The notes below the pieces were generated by a model that saw only the letters and a list, made by a program, of their open reading frames with translations, had not been told where the DNA came from and made no database searches. This document shows, piece after piece, positions 24,707 through 37,639 of a stretch of 64,000 nucleotides of DNA (the first letter of the stretch is position 1; each line of letters starts with the position of its first letter). Source of the stretch: Cryptomeria japonica (taxonomy: Eukaryota; Streptophyta; Pinopsida; Cupressales; Cupressaceae); assembly GCF_030272615.1 (NCBI RefSeq), contig NC_081410.1:123683640-123747639 (forward strand), read 5' to 3'. The position numbers and the translations under genes were made by a program.

Positions 24707-26514
24707 TCAATCAAGGAGCAAAATATGCACTCTAGAACTCTGATTAGATGGATGCACCACTTGAGTGCATCTAGTTTTAAAAAGGAGGGGCAATGACCCC
24801 CAACTTTTGTTAGAGATACTTAAAGGTATCATTTGCCAACGCCTTAGTGAAAATATATGCAATATGTTTTTTAGAATATATGTAGATTCCAATCTAACTT
24901 CCTTCTCTGCAACCTTCTCTCTTAAAAAATGATACCGAATTGCAATATGTTTAGTCCTTGAATGCATCACTGGATTCTTAGAGATGTTAATAACACTTGT
25001 ATTATCACACAAAATAGGAATCAAGTTTCATCATGCATTACCTTGATGTCTTTTAGAGTTTGTGTCATCCATATGACCTGAGTGCAACGAGATGCTACTA
25101 CAATGTATTCTAAATCTGTAGTAGAGAATGATATTGAATCATGTTTCTTACTCAACCAAGAGACTGAGCTATCTCCCAAGAAAAATACACCACCACTTGT
25201 TCTCCTTTTGTCATATGCACATCCGACCCAATCAGCATATGTATATGTTTTCAATTTGAAATTGTCATTCTTCTTATACCATAATCCATATTTTGTAGTT
25301 CCTTTTAGATATCTGAATATCCTTTGAATTGCTAGATCATGAGATTGCTTAGGACTAGCCCAATATCTAGATACCAAACAAACAACCTGCATAATATCCA
25401 GCTTGAGACAATCAAATATAATAATCGTCTAGTCATAGATATGTACATTTTCTAATCAACATCCAAAGATTCATCATCCTTGCTCAACTTACAACTAATA
25501 GCATAGCAGTTGCAACTGATTTATACTTCTCCATGTCAAACTTATTTAACATCTTTTTAATATTCTTGATCTAAGAAATAAATATACCTTTTTCTGACTG
25601 AGTAATTTGTAGACCAAGGAAAAATGATAGCTCATCTATCATAGACATCTCAAATTCTTTTTGCATTTCTTCTACAAACTTCATGCATACATTGTCATCT
25701 CCTCCAAATATGATATCATCAACATAAACAACAACAATCAATAATTTGTTACCTTCAATCTTGAAATAAAGATTGTTGTTTGAAGTACCTTTTCTGAAAT
25801 TATGTTGTAACAAATATCTATCCAACCTCGCACACTGAGCTCTAAGAGCTTGCTTGAGTCTATGCAATGCCTTCTTCAACTTGCAAACCATATCCGATTC
25901 TTCTGTTATCTTGAATTCATCTAGATGTTCAATATATACTTCTTTCTCAAGTTCTCCATTTAGGAATGTCAACTTAACATCCATCTGATATACCTTAAAG
26001 TTTTTATGTGCTACAAATGCAAGAAACATTCTTATATCTTACATCCTTGCTACCAAAGAAAATGTGTTCTCGAAATATATGCATTTAACTTGTAACCTTT
26101 GCAGACCAATTTTGCCTTTCTTCTTCTGACTTTTCCCTCTTCATTCAACTTTCTTTGAAACACCAATTGGTTCCTATCACATTTTAATCCATTTTTCTAG
26201 ATACCAATTCCCATGTCTAATTCTTTTCTCTCTAATTCAGTTCTTCTTCCATTGTCTTTATCAAACTTTCATCTTTACTAGCTTTCATATAGGTCTTTGG
26301 CTCAATTTGGGATAGGAAGCAATAATTTTCTTGTTTACTGAATTCTACAAGTCTTCTTCTTGTCTGAATACCCTTCCTCTTATTTATAATGATCTAATCT
26401 TCTGAATGATTCTCGTGCACATACTCTGATAGTGTTTTAGGAGCTTGTTCGGGTTCTTCTTCTTCGATATTAATCTCTTCCTTTTTTGGATCAACTTTAT
26501 TTTCTATAGTAATC
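24707..26514 (-). pseudogene. Copia RT and RNase H, relic
   Basis: This is the C-terminal half of a Copia polyprotein on the minus strand. The RT part (about 26030-25571) shows QMDVKLTFLNGEL and the catalytic VVYVDDIIFGG. RNase H (25392-24707) shows the segment TSGGVFFLGDSSVSWLSKK, then LCDNTSVINISKNP and the terminal RTKHIAIRYHFLRE. The enzymes would copy element RNA into DNA and remove the RNA strand. Frame breaks near 25550, 25395 and 25025 separate the pieces, so it is inactive. The N-terminal RT part (26030-26514) is badly decayed and abuts the LINE insertion. Confidence 0.85.
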
Positions 26515-26530
26515 AACATAATTTCTATCT
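26515..26530. repeat. Target-site duplication of LINE, left copy
   Basis: The 16-bp AACATAATTTCTATCT is repeated exactly at 32191-32206 on the far side of the LINE. Confidence 0.85.
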
Positions 26531-26559
26531 CTTCCTTTTTTGGACTCTCATCTCTAATG

Positions 26560-29500
26560 ACTGGTACAATCATTATTTTTGTTCTCTATCGGCCCACATT
26601 TGGGTTGGGTCAGATCATTTTCCTATCACCTTCATTGTCAACTCAATTAATAGAAGGAGACACTTCCCCTTCAGATTTGAAAAAATGTGGACCCTTCACC
26701 CAGATATCAAAAGTAATATTCAGAAATGGTGGAGTATCCAAGTTGAGGGAATTGCTATGTACAAAGTTGTTAAGAAGCTTAAAAGTGTAAAGGATAACAT
26801 AAGACTCTGAAATAAATCCAACTTTGGGAATATCTTTGAGGCTAAAGGTAAAGTCCAGGAAGACCTAAAAAAAATACAGGCCCAAATTCAGAAGGATGGT
26901 TTCAGTACTGTGTCCATTGCTGATGAAAATGAGACTCTTAAAAAATACCACGAAATCATTGCTAAAGAGGAAAGTTTCTGGAAGTAGAGATCAAGATGCA
27001 ATTGGCTTAAGGAAGGGGATAGGAATAGAAGATTCTTTCATATGTTGATGATAAAGCATAAAGCAGCTAATAGGATAACCAAACTAATTGTGGATAATGG
27101 GGAGTTGGTCAAGGAGGAAGAAATAAGGAATGAAGCTAAAAGGTATTTCTTGAAACTGCTCAAGAGGGATCATAGATTGGATGCTGAAGCTCAAACTTCT
27201 TTCCTTCATAACATCCCCTTTCTCATTGATGAACATATGAACGTCTCCCTCTCTTCCATTCCTTCGATCTTGGAAATAAAAAATGTTGTTTTTTCTTTTG
27301 ATGGTAACAATGTGCCTGGCCCAGATGGTTCCCCCATGTTCTTTTTCCAAGATTTCTGGGACATTATCGGGAAAGATGTCTCTAATGGGGTCAAGGAATT
27401 TTTCGGGGCTAGAATTTTTTTGAAAAAAATCAATGGTACTTTCATTGCTCTCATCCCCAAAACCCAAGGTGCAGACTCTATGGACAAATTTAGACCAATC
27501 AGTTTATGCAATTCTTTTTATAAGATTATCTCCAAGGTTCTTACTACCATAATTTTGTCTGTCCTTCCTATTTTGATTAATCACCAGCAAATGGTTTTGT
27601 CCCTGGAAGACAAATTCTTGACTCTATTATAACTGTCCATGAGAACATTTATTCTCTTGTTAGAGCTAAGAAGTAGGGTCTCATCCTCAAGCTTGATCTC
27701 TCCAAGGCTTATGACCGGGTTGATTGGCCTTTTCTTGTGAAGGTTCTTATGGCTTATGGTTTTTCCACTAGAGTTATCAACCTCTTCAGCCAGCTTATCA
27801 CCTCAGCCTCTTTTGTTGTTCTTGTCAATGGTTCCCCTTCCCCCTTTTTCCAAGCTTCTAGAGGACTAAGGCAAGGGGATCCCATTTCCCCCATCCTCTT
27901 CATCATTATGGCAGAATGTTTTGGAAGGTCCATGGAAAATATGGTTATGCAAGGCTCCTTTAAGGGACTCCAACCTTCTTCTGCTGACCTTATTTGCTCC
28001 CACCAACAGTTTGTGGATGATACTATTATCATTGGGGAATCTAGTATCTTTGAAGCTAAAATTTTGAAGAGTACTCTTTGTAAGTTTGCCTCAGCTTCTG
28101 GTCAGCTTATTAACTGGGTCAAAAGCGAATTTTTTTTCATCAATACTCTTGAGAGAAGACAACAAAGAATCAACATAATCTTGTAATGTAGGATTGTTGA
28201 TCTTCCTAAGACCTATCTTGGCCTCCCCATGGGCATTGCACCTCTTGATCCTTTTTGGAGCTCACTAGTGGATAAATTTCATAAAAAACTAGTTGGTTGG
28301 AAAGGAGCCCTTTTAAGTCAGTCTGGAAAGCTTCAACTTCTAAAAGCTTCTCTTCAAAGTATACCGATTTATGCCCCGAGTCTTTTCAGAATTCCAGTTA
28401 AGTATGTTGACCCAATTGAGAAAATTCAAAGAAAATTCCTATGGTCAGGGGTTGAGGACAAGAAATAAATGTCTCTGGTGACCTGGGATCAGGTTTGCAG
28501 ACTAAAAAGTAAAGGAGGTTGGGCCTGAGAAGAATCCGAACCTTAAATGAAGCTCTCCTGTCCAAACAGGTTTGGAGAATGTTTCATTCAAACACTGAAT
28601 GGTGTAAAATCTGGCAAAGTAAGTACTCTCTTCTGTCCTCCTCTATTTCTTCTTTTATCAATTCAAAAATCAGTATTAATGGATCCCATATATGGAATCA
28701 TGCCTCTAAGTGCAAAGAAAGCATTGCTAAAGGAGTGATTTGAAAAGTAGGAAATGGCAGGAAAGTTAAATTTTGGGAAGACCCCTGGCTTTTTGATAAA
28801 CCTTTGACTGAAATTCTTGAATGGGCCCCTCATGCTCCCTCATGTATTAGAATTTTTGGCCCTTTAGTTGTAGAGTATTGGTTTGGCAATAAATGGTAGA
28901 ACATTGAAAGTATCCACCCTAGCCTTACTAAGCTCAAGATCCATTTGTCTTCGGTCTAGTTGAATAAAGAGGAAGACTCCCTTATTTGGAAACATGAACC
29001 CAAAGGTATTATAACTGTTTCTTAAATGTATGGTGTCCTTTCCTCCACCCCTCTTGTTAATCCTTTCTGGTCTAAAGCCGGAATTAAGGGTCTGACCCCC
29101 AAAATCAACTTTTTCTATTGGACCATCCTTCAAAATAAGATCTTGACCCTAGACAACCTCAAGGGTAGAGGTTTTGCCTTCCCTAATAGATGTGCATTGT
29201 GTCTTCAGGAGGAAGAGTTTGTGGACCACCTGGCCATCCACTATTCCTATTCTACCTCAGTCTGGGAAAGATTTCTTAAAATTTTTAGCATTGATTGGGT
29301 CTTTCCTAACACTATCAGTGATCTGTTCTCCTCTTGGAATTTTCATTGGACTAACTCCTTTTTGAGATCTCTGTGGCAGCTATCACTTCCTCACATCCTG
29401 TGGGGATTATGGAAAGAAAGAAATAATCGTATCTTCAGGGACATATCCCTCAATCAAGATATTGTGTTCCAGAAAATACAATGGGCGATTGTGGAGAATA

Positions 29501-30152
29501 TTGGGATCATTGAGGGTCCCTGTTTCTTGACCAACTCCCTAGAATCCAACATTTTAAGCTCTTGGAATTTTAAGATTGCTGGCAGTTCTGACCGTAATCA
29601 AAATAAAAGACTTGAAGCTAGGTGGCAAACCCCCACTCATGGTTCAAAGTCAATTTTGATGGTGCTGCAAAAGGTAACCCGGGCCTTGCGGGTTGTGGAG
29701 CTATTCTTAGAGATGATAAAGGTATTTGCAAGGAAATGGTTGTTGTCCCAATAGGGAGCCAAACAAACCATAAAGCAGAAGCAATGGCAGCTCTCCAAGG
29801 TATTCTTCTTGCTAAAAAATGGAATTGCCCCTACATATGGATTGAAGGGGATTCAAACAATATCATAAAATGTCTCAAGGGGACCTCTAAGCCCTCATGG
29901 TCTATCAACAATATCATAAAAGCTGCTAGAGACCTTATCAACACTTTTGAAAAAAGTTACATATCCCATATCTACCGTGAAGCCAATGGGTCTACTGATT
30001 GGGCAGCCAATGCAACGGTTAAAAAAGATGAAATGATTATGTGGACGGGAGAACAAGGACTCCTTGAGGATGTCAGACTAATCATTTTTAAGGACCGATA
30101 TAGAAGCACTCCAAAGGTTTTTGATGGACAGAATAATAATGAAAAGGACTAA
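26560..30152 (+). pseudogene. LINE ORF2: endonuclease end, RT, zinc domain, RNase H
   Basis: This is the replication protein of a non-LTR retrotransposon. In order: the SDHFPI end of the endonuclease (about 26613); RT segments NNVPGPDG (27309) and FRPISLCNSFYKIISKV (27490); motif A LKLDLSKAYDRVDW (27687); motif B GLRQGDPISPILF (27865); catalytic FVDDTIIIGES (28011); an RT zinc-binding segment with CALC near 29195, where the last expected cysteine seems to be tyrosine; and RNase H (29622-30152) with VNFDGAAKGNPG, KAEAMAAL, IEGDSN and STDWAAN giving the D-E-D-D set. At least four frame changes and several stops (for example 26809, 27630, 28184, 28466) make it inactive. Confidence 0.85.
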
Positions 30153-30477
30153 ATGGAGTACTTCAAGTTATTATAATAATGTCAGCCTCATTTATTATAA
30201 TACTTATTTTATCACTTCCCACACTTTATGGGTTAAATTGATAGTTCCGATAAGCTTTCTGGCTAAGACGCTTTGCAAGTTTCAAAATTCGGCTCTGAAC
30301 AGCGAAAATATGGGCAGAAACAGATGATGATACGAACCTAGCAACTGCAAGGAATGGAAATAGAAGGAGGCGGTTTGGAGCATTTTGCAGGAGGGTGGTT
30401 TTTCAAAATTCATGGAGAGACTCCATGGACGGGATGACACGGTTACTAGTTTTTTCTACAAAAACTAGAGAAAGGGT

Positions 30478-32018
30478 ATGTTGAAAATGGGAGACCAGTC
30501 TATTGTAATTGATGAAGACCTTATTGCCCAATCCACGGGCCTCAAAAGGGAAGGATGGAACTTCTATAGAGATAGAAAAGTTGGTAAGGAGGCCATTGAC
30601 AGATATCTGAAAATCGAAAAGGAGAAAAAATGCCTGGTGAAGTTAAGTAAAACTTACTATCCCCCTAGGGCTTTTGTTAAACCATGGCGGGAGGTCCTCT
30701 TTGTTTTAATGCGCTATATAACTTTGGATGGTAGGTTTACTAAAGCTTACGCCTACCATTTTGTTTTGCTGAATCATTTTAGGCATGATGAGAAGGTTAA
30801 TTTTCCTTATTTTCTGTTATGCTCGATGAATGCCACTAGTAAGGCCTACAAAGAGAACCCTATGGGGGATAGTGCCATGCATCGAGGCTTAATGGTCCTT
30901 ATTTATGACCATCTCAAGGCCAATCAAATAGCTCGCTCGCAACCCTCTATAGAGTCTGAGGAGGATGGGTCTAACTCTGTCTTTTCAGTGGATGAGGATT
31001 CCGATAGTGACCCATCGAGTGATTCTGAGGAAAGCTTAGATGTTTCGGATTTTGAAATTGGTAAGAAGAGGAAATATATGAAAACAAGACCTTCTTCCTC
31101 AAAGGGTAAAAAACCTAAAGGAAAAATCCTCCATATTAGCTCTTCCTCAGAGGAGGAGGTCTTTGAAGACTCACAGAAGGAGAAACCTTAGGGTTCTCTG
31201 AAAAAGAAAACTAAAGTCCACATTTAGACTAGAAACAAGCATAAGAGGAAGGAGGAGAATGTGAAGGAGCTGGAGGTTTATAAGCAGGAAAGGACTTCGG
31301 AAGCCGAACAGAACCTGGAGCAGGTGACCACTGGCGAGGCTCTTAGGGTTGAAGACACAGCTACTATTCGTGACACTCCAAAAAAGGAACAGGATATCCC
31401 CGGTAAGATTGATCCTCCCCCTAACCCCCCTCCAGAGGGTATGCAAGGTTTTATGGACACTATGGAATGGCTTATAACTGGTTACAAGAAAGTTGTGGAT
31501 GACAACAAAAAGTTTAGCCACAAAATTCAAATTCTGGAAACTATCAACACTAGGGAAGGGAAGACTATGGCTGATTACATTGAGGACCTAAAAAATACCA
31601 TTGCAAAAGCTGAAAACATAAGAGACTCCTTCAACCCCAGATTTGAGAAAATAGAGAAAGACCTGCTGGAAAGGAAAACTCTTGCTGATGCTAATGATCA
31701 AAGTATTTCGGGCACTACTAGTAAAGTCAACAAAATTGAGGATTGCCTCAAGAGTATTGCAGAACAGAGTTTAAGCATCCTGAAGATTTCTGCTAGCAAC
31801 ACTAATACTCTCATCAGCAAATTGGATGAGGAGGAGACCCTAGATATTGACCCTGACACTGAAGGCACAAGAGACGCTCAAGGACCCAAAACTAGAATCA
31901 GAGGCAAAAAAAAGAAAAGAAACCTAACAAGGACATGGATGATCTCAAAGCTGTTGGGGCCACCTATGACCAGTTGGTGAAAAAGGCAGAGGACCTTCTA
32001 AAGACTATAGCTGTGTAG
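30478..32018 (+). pseudogene. Extra LINE ORF after RNase H, coiled-coil C-terminus
   Basis: A single phase runs from 30478 to about 31900 with only two stops (31189 and 31225, both TAG). A slip in an A-rich run near 31910 then shifts the frame, and the likely end is the TAG at 32016. The N-terminal 160 residues are globular, with segments such as DEDLIAQSTGLKREGW and NFPYFLLCSMNATSKAYKE. This resembles a gag-like or plant-mobile-domain-like family I recall from plant repeats, which I cannot name with certainty. An acidic serine-rich linker, a Lys-rich segment and a heptad-like helical C-terminus follow. It lies inside the TSD-bounded LINE, about 325 bp after ORF2. Its role is unknown; RNA binding or particle assembly is conceivable. 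Confidence 0.55.
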
Positions 32019-32190
32019 TGCTTTCCTAGTTTCTTTGTTGTTTTTATCTTTAGCTGTCTTTTTGGTTTGCTGGCTTTTTTGTCAGTCATTTTGTAGGCGG
32101 TTGATAAGCTCTGGACTTTTAGATGTCTTATCTTAATCTCCTATGTTAAATGTTTCGGGTCTTGAAAATCTATTTTTCTAAATTAATCAA

Positions 32191-32206
32191 AACATAATTT
32201 CTATCT
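32191..32206. repeat. Target-site duplication of LINE, right copy
   Basis: Exact copy of the 16-bp sequence at 26515-26530. The minus-strand Copia resumes immediately after it. Confidence 0.85.
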
Positions 32207-34580
32207 TAGACTCAAGTTTAGATGCTACCTCAGTTTGATTCTATTCTTTAAAAACTTTCACATTTGCACTTTCCACAATCTTTTGTAGCCTCTTGTTGTA
32301 GCACAAATAAGCTTTTCTATATGTAGAGTATCCCAAAAATATTTGTTTATCTACTCTTTGCATCAAACATGCCTAGATCATCTTCATCTCTTTATACATA
32401 ACACTTGCTCTCAAATATTTCAAAGTACTTAATTGTATTTAGTCTTCCATTCCAAAGTTCATAAGGTGTCTTTTTGTGATTTTACTCTAATCTGTACCAT
32501 GTTAAAAAGATAAATTTTATTATGCACAACTTCTTTCTAGTATACATTAGGCAGGTTAGCATCCTTCAACATAGTTCTAGTCATTTCAACAATAGTTTTA
32601 TTTTTGCTTTCAAATATGCCATTCTATTAAGGAGTACTCAAAGAAAAAAATCCTCCTAATACCATGTTCTTCAAAAAATTAACAAATTAATCTGATGTAA
32701 ACTCTCCTCCTCTATCAAACCTTAAAATTTTGATTCTACTATCTATTTTATTCTCAACCATGAATTTGGATACTTTAAATTTATCTAATGCTTCAGACTT
32801 TTCTCTTAAGAAAGTAACCCAAGTCATTATAGAATAATTAACATAAAATACCTTTCTCCTCTTAGTCCTCTTGTCCCCACAGGTCCACACAAATCTATAT
32901 GAATCAACTCTAAAGGTTGTGAGGTGGCATACTCCCTGTTTATGAATTTCCTCTTTGTTTGCTTTCGTAATGAACTTTTCCTGCATGTAGTATTAGTAGG
33001 TTTGATAATCCTTAGTAAATCTCTCACAATATGATTAGAGCTAAGCTTCACCATATTATCAAAATTGGTGTGTCCCATTCTTTTGTGCCACAACTAACAT
33101 TCATTGCTTTATGTTAACAAATAACTACCTCTACTATTATCCCTTACATAGTAAAACATTGTTGTTGGTCCTTGTACCTTCTGCTACCAATCTTCAAGAG
33201 CTCCCTTCTCTAATTTCACATCCAAACCCCTAAAATATGACTTTACAACCTTTGTTATACATTTGACTCACACTCAATAGATTATGTCTCAAACCTTTAA
33301 CATAATAAACTTCATTAGTTTAATGCTAACCATCAAAAGAGATGCTTCCTTTTCCACATATAGGTTTATCTCCCTCTCCTACAAACTTAATGATCCAACA
33401 TCATATTTCTCAAGGTTAATAAACTTCCTCTCTATCACTAGTCATAGCATTTGAACATACAGAGTCAATGATCCATGCCTTTGCTTCCACTTTCGCATGT
33501 AGCGCAATCTTCATATTTATAGATTTGTCATCTCTTGAACTTTCGAACTGTCCATCATTCTTTTCTTCTATAGAAAGAACATGGATTCTTCATTTGAGTC
33601 ATTGTCATCTTCTTCTTTAGATGAGTAGGCTTTCATTGAACAAAAACTTTTCTTCTGCTTGTCTCTGAAATCTCTATTATTCTCTCTATAGTTCTCATTT
33701 CCTTTGTTATCATCATTATATTTTCCACCATAAACCTATTTATACATACATCTAGAAGTATAATGACCAATTCTTCCACAATTGAAATATTTTAGGGGTA
33801 ACTTACCTTTGTACTTCCCAATTCCTCTTTTCAATCTTGTCACAAAATTTTCTTTAATCTCATCCAAGTCTTTATTTTCTTCTAGTTCTTCTTTAGGCTT
33901 CTTTGTGGATTTGAATGCAACTTCCTTCCTTTCCTTTTCAATGTCATCCAATTCAACAATCCCAAAGGCAGCGAGAAAATCAAGGACTTGATCCATAGTG
34001 TACTTATTTATGTCACGACTTTCCTCAATGTCACACTTCTTTGGTTTATAACTTTTGGTCATTGTTGCCATTATATTCCTTACAACTTCACTTTCTTCTA
34101 CTGTTCCACTAACACCTCTAAGAGAATTTACAATTTCATTCACTCAATGAACATAGCCTTCAATGTTTTCATCATTAAACATTCTCACATTTTCAAACTT
34201 GTGCTTTAGATTTGTAATCTCAGCTTGTTTTGTTTTTTCATCACCTTTAAATACACTCTTCAATTTCTCCTAGATTTCTTTAGCTAACTTTGCCCTTTTG
34301 ACATTGATAAATATTGCATCATTCAAGTAGGTGACAATTGCAAGTGTAGCCTTTGCATTACTCTGATTGCTTTGATTTAATCCAAAGTTGTAGGACCATT
34401 TTGTATAGCATTATAACCCTTCTTAGTGCTTTCCCAAATTTTAGTCGACATAGTTGTCAAATGATATTCCATCATTTATCTCGAATAAGCATAATTTGTG
34501 CCATCAAACTTTGGAGTCAAGTGAATGTGTAGTCTTGTACCATCCTGGACCTTCCTCAAGTGGTTAAGCTTCTTAAGAGG
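32207..34580 (-). pseudogene. Copia gag and integrase, relic
   Basis: This is the N-terminal half of the minus-strand Copia polyprotein. Gag (from about 34560 down) includes a zinc knuckle CGRIGHYTSRC near 33745, expected to bind element RNA. Integrase (33093-32687) shows the pre-integrase start WHKRMGHTNFDNMVKL, then LIHIDLCGP and the second catalytic segment ILRFDRGGEF. Breaks near 32830 and 33100 and multiple stops disrupt it. The region 32207-32690 is more decayed and would lead into RT across the LINE. Confidence 0.8.
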
Positions 34581-34585
34581 AACCT

Positions 34586-34598
34586 TGCTCTAATACCA
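34586..34598 (-). other. Primer-binding site of minus-strand Copia
   Basis: The minus strand reads TTGGTATTAGAGC. This is two mismatches at most from the initiator-Met tRNA complement TGGTATCAGAGC typical of plant Copia, and it lies a few bases inside the LTR. Confidence 0.75.
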
Positions 34599-34603
34599 AT
34601 TAT

Positions 34604-36221
34604 TGAATGCATCATAGGAATAAGAGGATGAACAAACTGGTTGAGACTTAAAAAGTACTTAATTTTTTATCTTCATACTCTAAACTACCACCATATAATC
34701 ACAATAGTAATAAATAATGAAAGCATAAAAGGACAACAAATACGTGAACACCAAATTTACGTGGAGAACCCAAGCAGGGAAAAACCATGGTGAGAATCAA
34801 ACTCACAATATGAATATAATTTGTTTCAATACTATCTTTGAAACTTATTGCTCCTAAGACGGCTTGCGGAACTAAGGCGTACAACCTTAGGGTGAGATAC
34901 AAATGACTTATAGAGCTGAAAGATAATGTCTCAAATCAAGATACAGAAAGCTGCCAAGAGACTCACTAAATTTCGATAGAGAAAGGAATAGCTGAATAGA
35001 AAGAAACAAAATCTCCTAATAATGTAATTGTCCTTGAACAATTGTGTCAAGCGACCAAGATCATGGTTAACATGTCTAACTCCAAAATCTATCTCAAAAC
35101 TTTGTCATACAAAAGATATTATTATCAAAGCTCTTCACAACTAACCTTCGCACAACCTCAATATTGAATTTGCTTACAAACTACCAATATTTGTTGGTTG
35201 CCAATTCATACTCATTCCATATCTCACTCATACATCTAAACTCCTTTATATATAAGATTAATTACTAAAACCCTTGATTAGGCCAACCACAAATAGAATG
35301 AACAATATTACATAAATTTGGCCACTCAGACCAATACACAATCACTACAGTTCACTTTAGGAGATAAAGAGGACCCAAAAACATCACAACACATCCTTTT
35401 CAAATGATTCAAATGAACCACACACGCTAATACATCTTACAAAGTTGATATCAAATGAAATGTGTAGATAAAAGCACATTAGCTAGTTAGCCCAAAAATA
35501 AATCTCCAATGCAAATTTTACGATGCAGATCTACGCACACTTCAGTGAGACCCAAAACACTAACTAGACTCATCCTCCAAAGAAAACCCAGACCAAAATA
35601 ATATGATCCAATTAAGATACAAAATCACAATAAACCATAAACTAGACTAACCAACGATACAAAACTCAGAAGATCATAACTCCACTTGCCAATCATATCA
35701 TCACCTGAAAACTGAACTAGAATATTGCACATGACATATGAACATGTCCTCCAAACCGCAACACTTGGATCCACATATTAACAAGCCACCAAGCATTCTC
35801 TGGACTTGTTCTGACAGACAACCTTATTGTTAGAAGCATCAACAACCAAATTTTCTATTTGAGCAATTAAGGACCTGCAAATTTGATAGTGCAATATGCA
35901 CATAACATAATCATTATATCCAGAGCCTCAATACATAATCTTCACCTACCGAAGGAATGCAAAACATTCTTCCATTGAGACATTAAAATCTCTTTCTTTT
36001 ATAAATACCGTTTCTTGCATATTGAAACTTCCATTACACCAACCTTCCAGAAACACTTCAACATCTTCACCAGATCATACAACAATACAAGAACACTCAC
36101 ATTTGGACCATCTGCAACACATAGTAACATCAACGACAACACAAGATAGGTTGACATTAATGACAACACAAGATAGGTTGACATCAATGACAACACAACA
36201 CAATAACTCAAATTTTCAACA
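34604..36221 (-). repeat. 5' LTR of minus-strand Copia
   Basis: This 1.6-kb block starts TGAATGC and ends CAACA on the plus strand. It contains the conserved pair CGTGGAGAACCC and GGGAAAAACCATGGTGAG near 34759-34795, seen in many plant Copia LTRs. Its right 460 bp match 24085-24474. The left boundary is set from the adjacent primer site. Confidence 0.7.
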
Positions 36222-37639
36222 CTCCTAAGAAGTCATGAAATTTCATGCTCATAATCATCACTTAGATGTAACTTATTTTAGAAAATCTCAATGCTTCACT
36301 TCTATAAATAGAAAAAGAAGAAGAGTTTTTAATTTCCACGAGGCTAAACATTGATAGCCTATGGGACAGTTAGCCTTGCCTTTAGCACATTTGTTCTTTT
36401 TCTATACAAGATGATGATGAGCTCCCCTAATTTCTCACCAACCCCCTCATTGAAAAGATTATGCTAAGAACTAGTTGTCAAAACATTATCATAATTACTC
36501 CTAATGTCTCTATAAGCATCACACTCCAAAATGAAGTATCTTTCAAATTCAATTGCCCCAAAAGTGCAAAAAATACACACCCTTTCTTCTCAAGTTTCTT
36601 TTGGCCTTTTCCACCTCCCCGTTTCACATTGGAATTGATGAGAGTTAGTTTTCAATTGAGCAATAATAATTTTGGATCTCCATAGATTACACACCTTTAT
36701 GTACACTTTTTGAGTAAGATCACATGTGGAATTGAACTCCTCAATATAATAACTCTTTTTTCTCTCTCGTTCTTTACTCCAATTATGCTAACTAAATTTA
36801 TCTATAACAAAAGCTTTAATCTCTTTGTTATCTATGGGGCACACAATTAAATAATTGTTTCATTCATTTTGCTTCATCCATGTCTTTTTTCTTTTACTCA
36901 AGTTGTCACCAAAATAATCTTGGACAATCTATTTGCTTTCAATTTCTTAATTCATTTTAAATGTCTTATGAGACACATCATAACAATTGTTTCAATATAA
37001 AGTGCCTCCACTTCACTTCGCAAAATATTATAATTAAACTAACTTTTAATTTTAAACTTACTTATGAATAGACTTTCTTATATTTTCTCAATTAATTTCT
37101 ATTTTAATATAAAAGTTTAATAACTTAAGTCTATTAACATGACGTGAGAAATCCTCATCTAAATACAAATTCTCAACTAAATAGAGTAACAATAACAATT
37201 TTTAATTTATTTTTAAATATATGATTAAATCCTAACTGAATATCATATAATTTGAGGGCAGGGGTCTGATTCGATTGGCTGTGTGAATCTTAGATTTTGA
37301 CACGGATCGTGATTAATCCCATCTGTCGAAGCCAAATATTTAATTCATTGGAACATGAAATCTCGTTCCGCTCTGTTCTTCAGCTGTTTATAACAACTTC
37401 TGAAGCAACTAAAATTCATCTTCTGAAGCTCTTTTCTAAAAACAATAGCATTCTTCTCATTTCACCGCTGACATTGGAAAGAAATTTGAAAATGTGTTAA
37501 TGCTGTGTTTTTTGGATCTTTAGGCCAGTTGGTCGATAAACATTATTAGTATACCAACCTTCATTCATTCTCATTTCACTTCCCTGAAAAATTTAAAGAA
37601 GACACTAAGAGAGAAACTGTAATCCAGAATAAAAGAGCA
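36222..37639 (+). promoter_or_regulatory. Upstream region of ETFQO
   Basis: This is the stretch between the Copia LTR and the ETFQO start codon. It has no convincing ORF. An A-rich leader-like segment (about 37560-37639) directly precedes the ATG and has no upstream ATG close to it. A CCAAT-box complement (GATTGG at 37273) and a TTTATAA at about 37386 are possible promoter elements, but the transcription start cannot be fixed from sequence. A Copia LTR ends only 1.4 kb upstream and points away. Confidence 0.35.

Larger units (their letters stand above)
26531..32190 (+). mobile_element. LINE (plant L1-like), 5'-truncated, with extra ORF
   Basis: Identical 16-bp duplications bound a 5.66-kb unit. 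It holds, in order, the end of an apurinic-type endonuclease (SDHFPI), reverse transcriptase, an RT-associated zinc-binding domain, RNase H, and a further long ORF. Plant L1-like LINEs often have the C-terminal RNase H. ORF1 and most of the endonuclease are missing at the 5' end, as expected of incomplete reverse transcription. The 3' end lacks a clear poly(A) tail (it ends TAAATTAATCAA). The unit sits inside the older minus-strand Copia. Confidence 0.85.
24085..36221 (-). mobile_element. Old minus-strand Copia element split by a LINE
   Basis: On the minus strand the order is LTR (36221-34604), primer site, gag with zinc knuckle, integrase, an interruption by a LINE, then RT, RNase H, purine tract and a truncated LTR (24474-24085). 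Gag-integrase-RT-RNase H is the Copia order. The two LTRs clearly match over about 390 bp but differ at many positions, so the insertion is old. Confidence 0.85.

Noticed and set aside
24388-24796. Frames encoding long Arg-Glu or Leu-Ser repeats.
   Set aside because: They are translations of the (TC)n microsatellite, not proteins.
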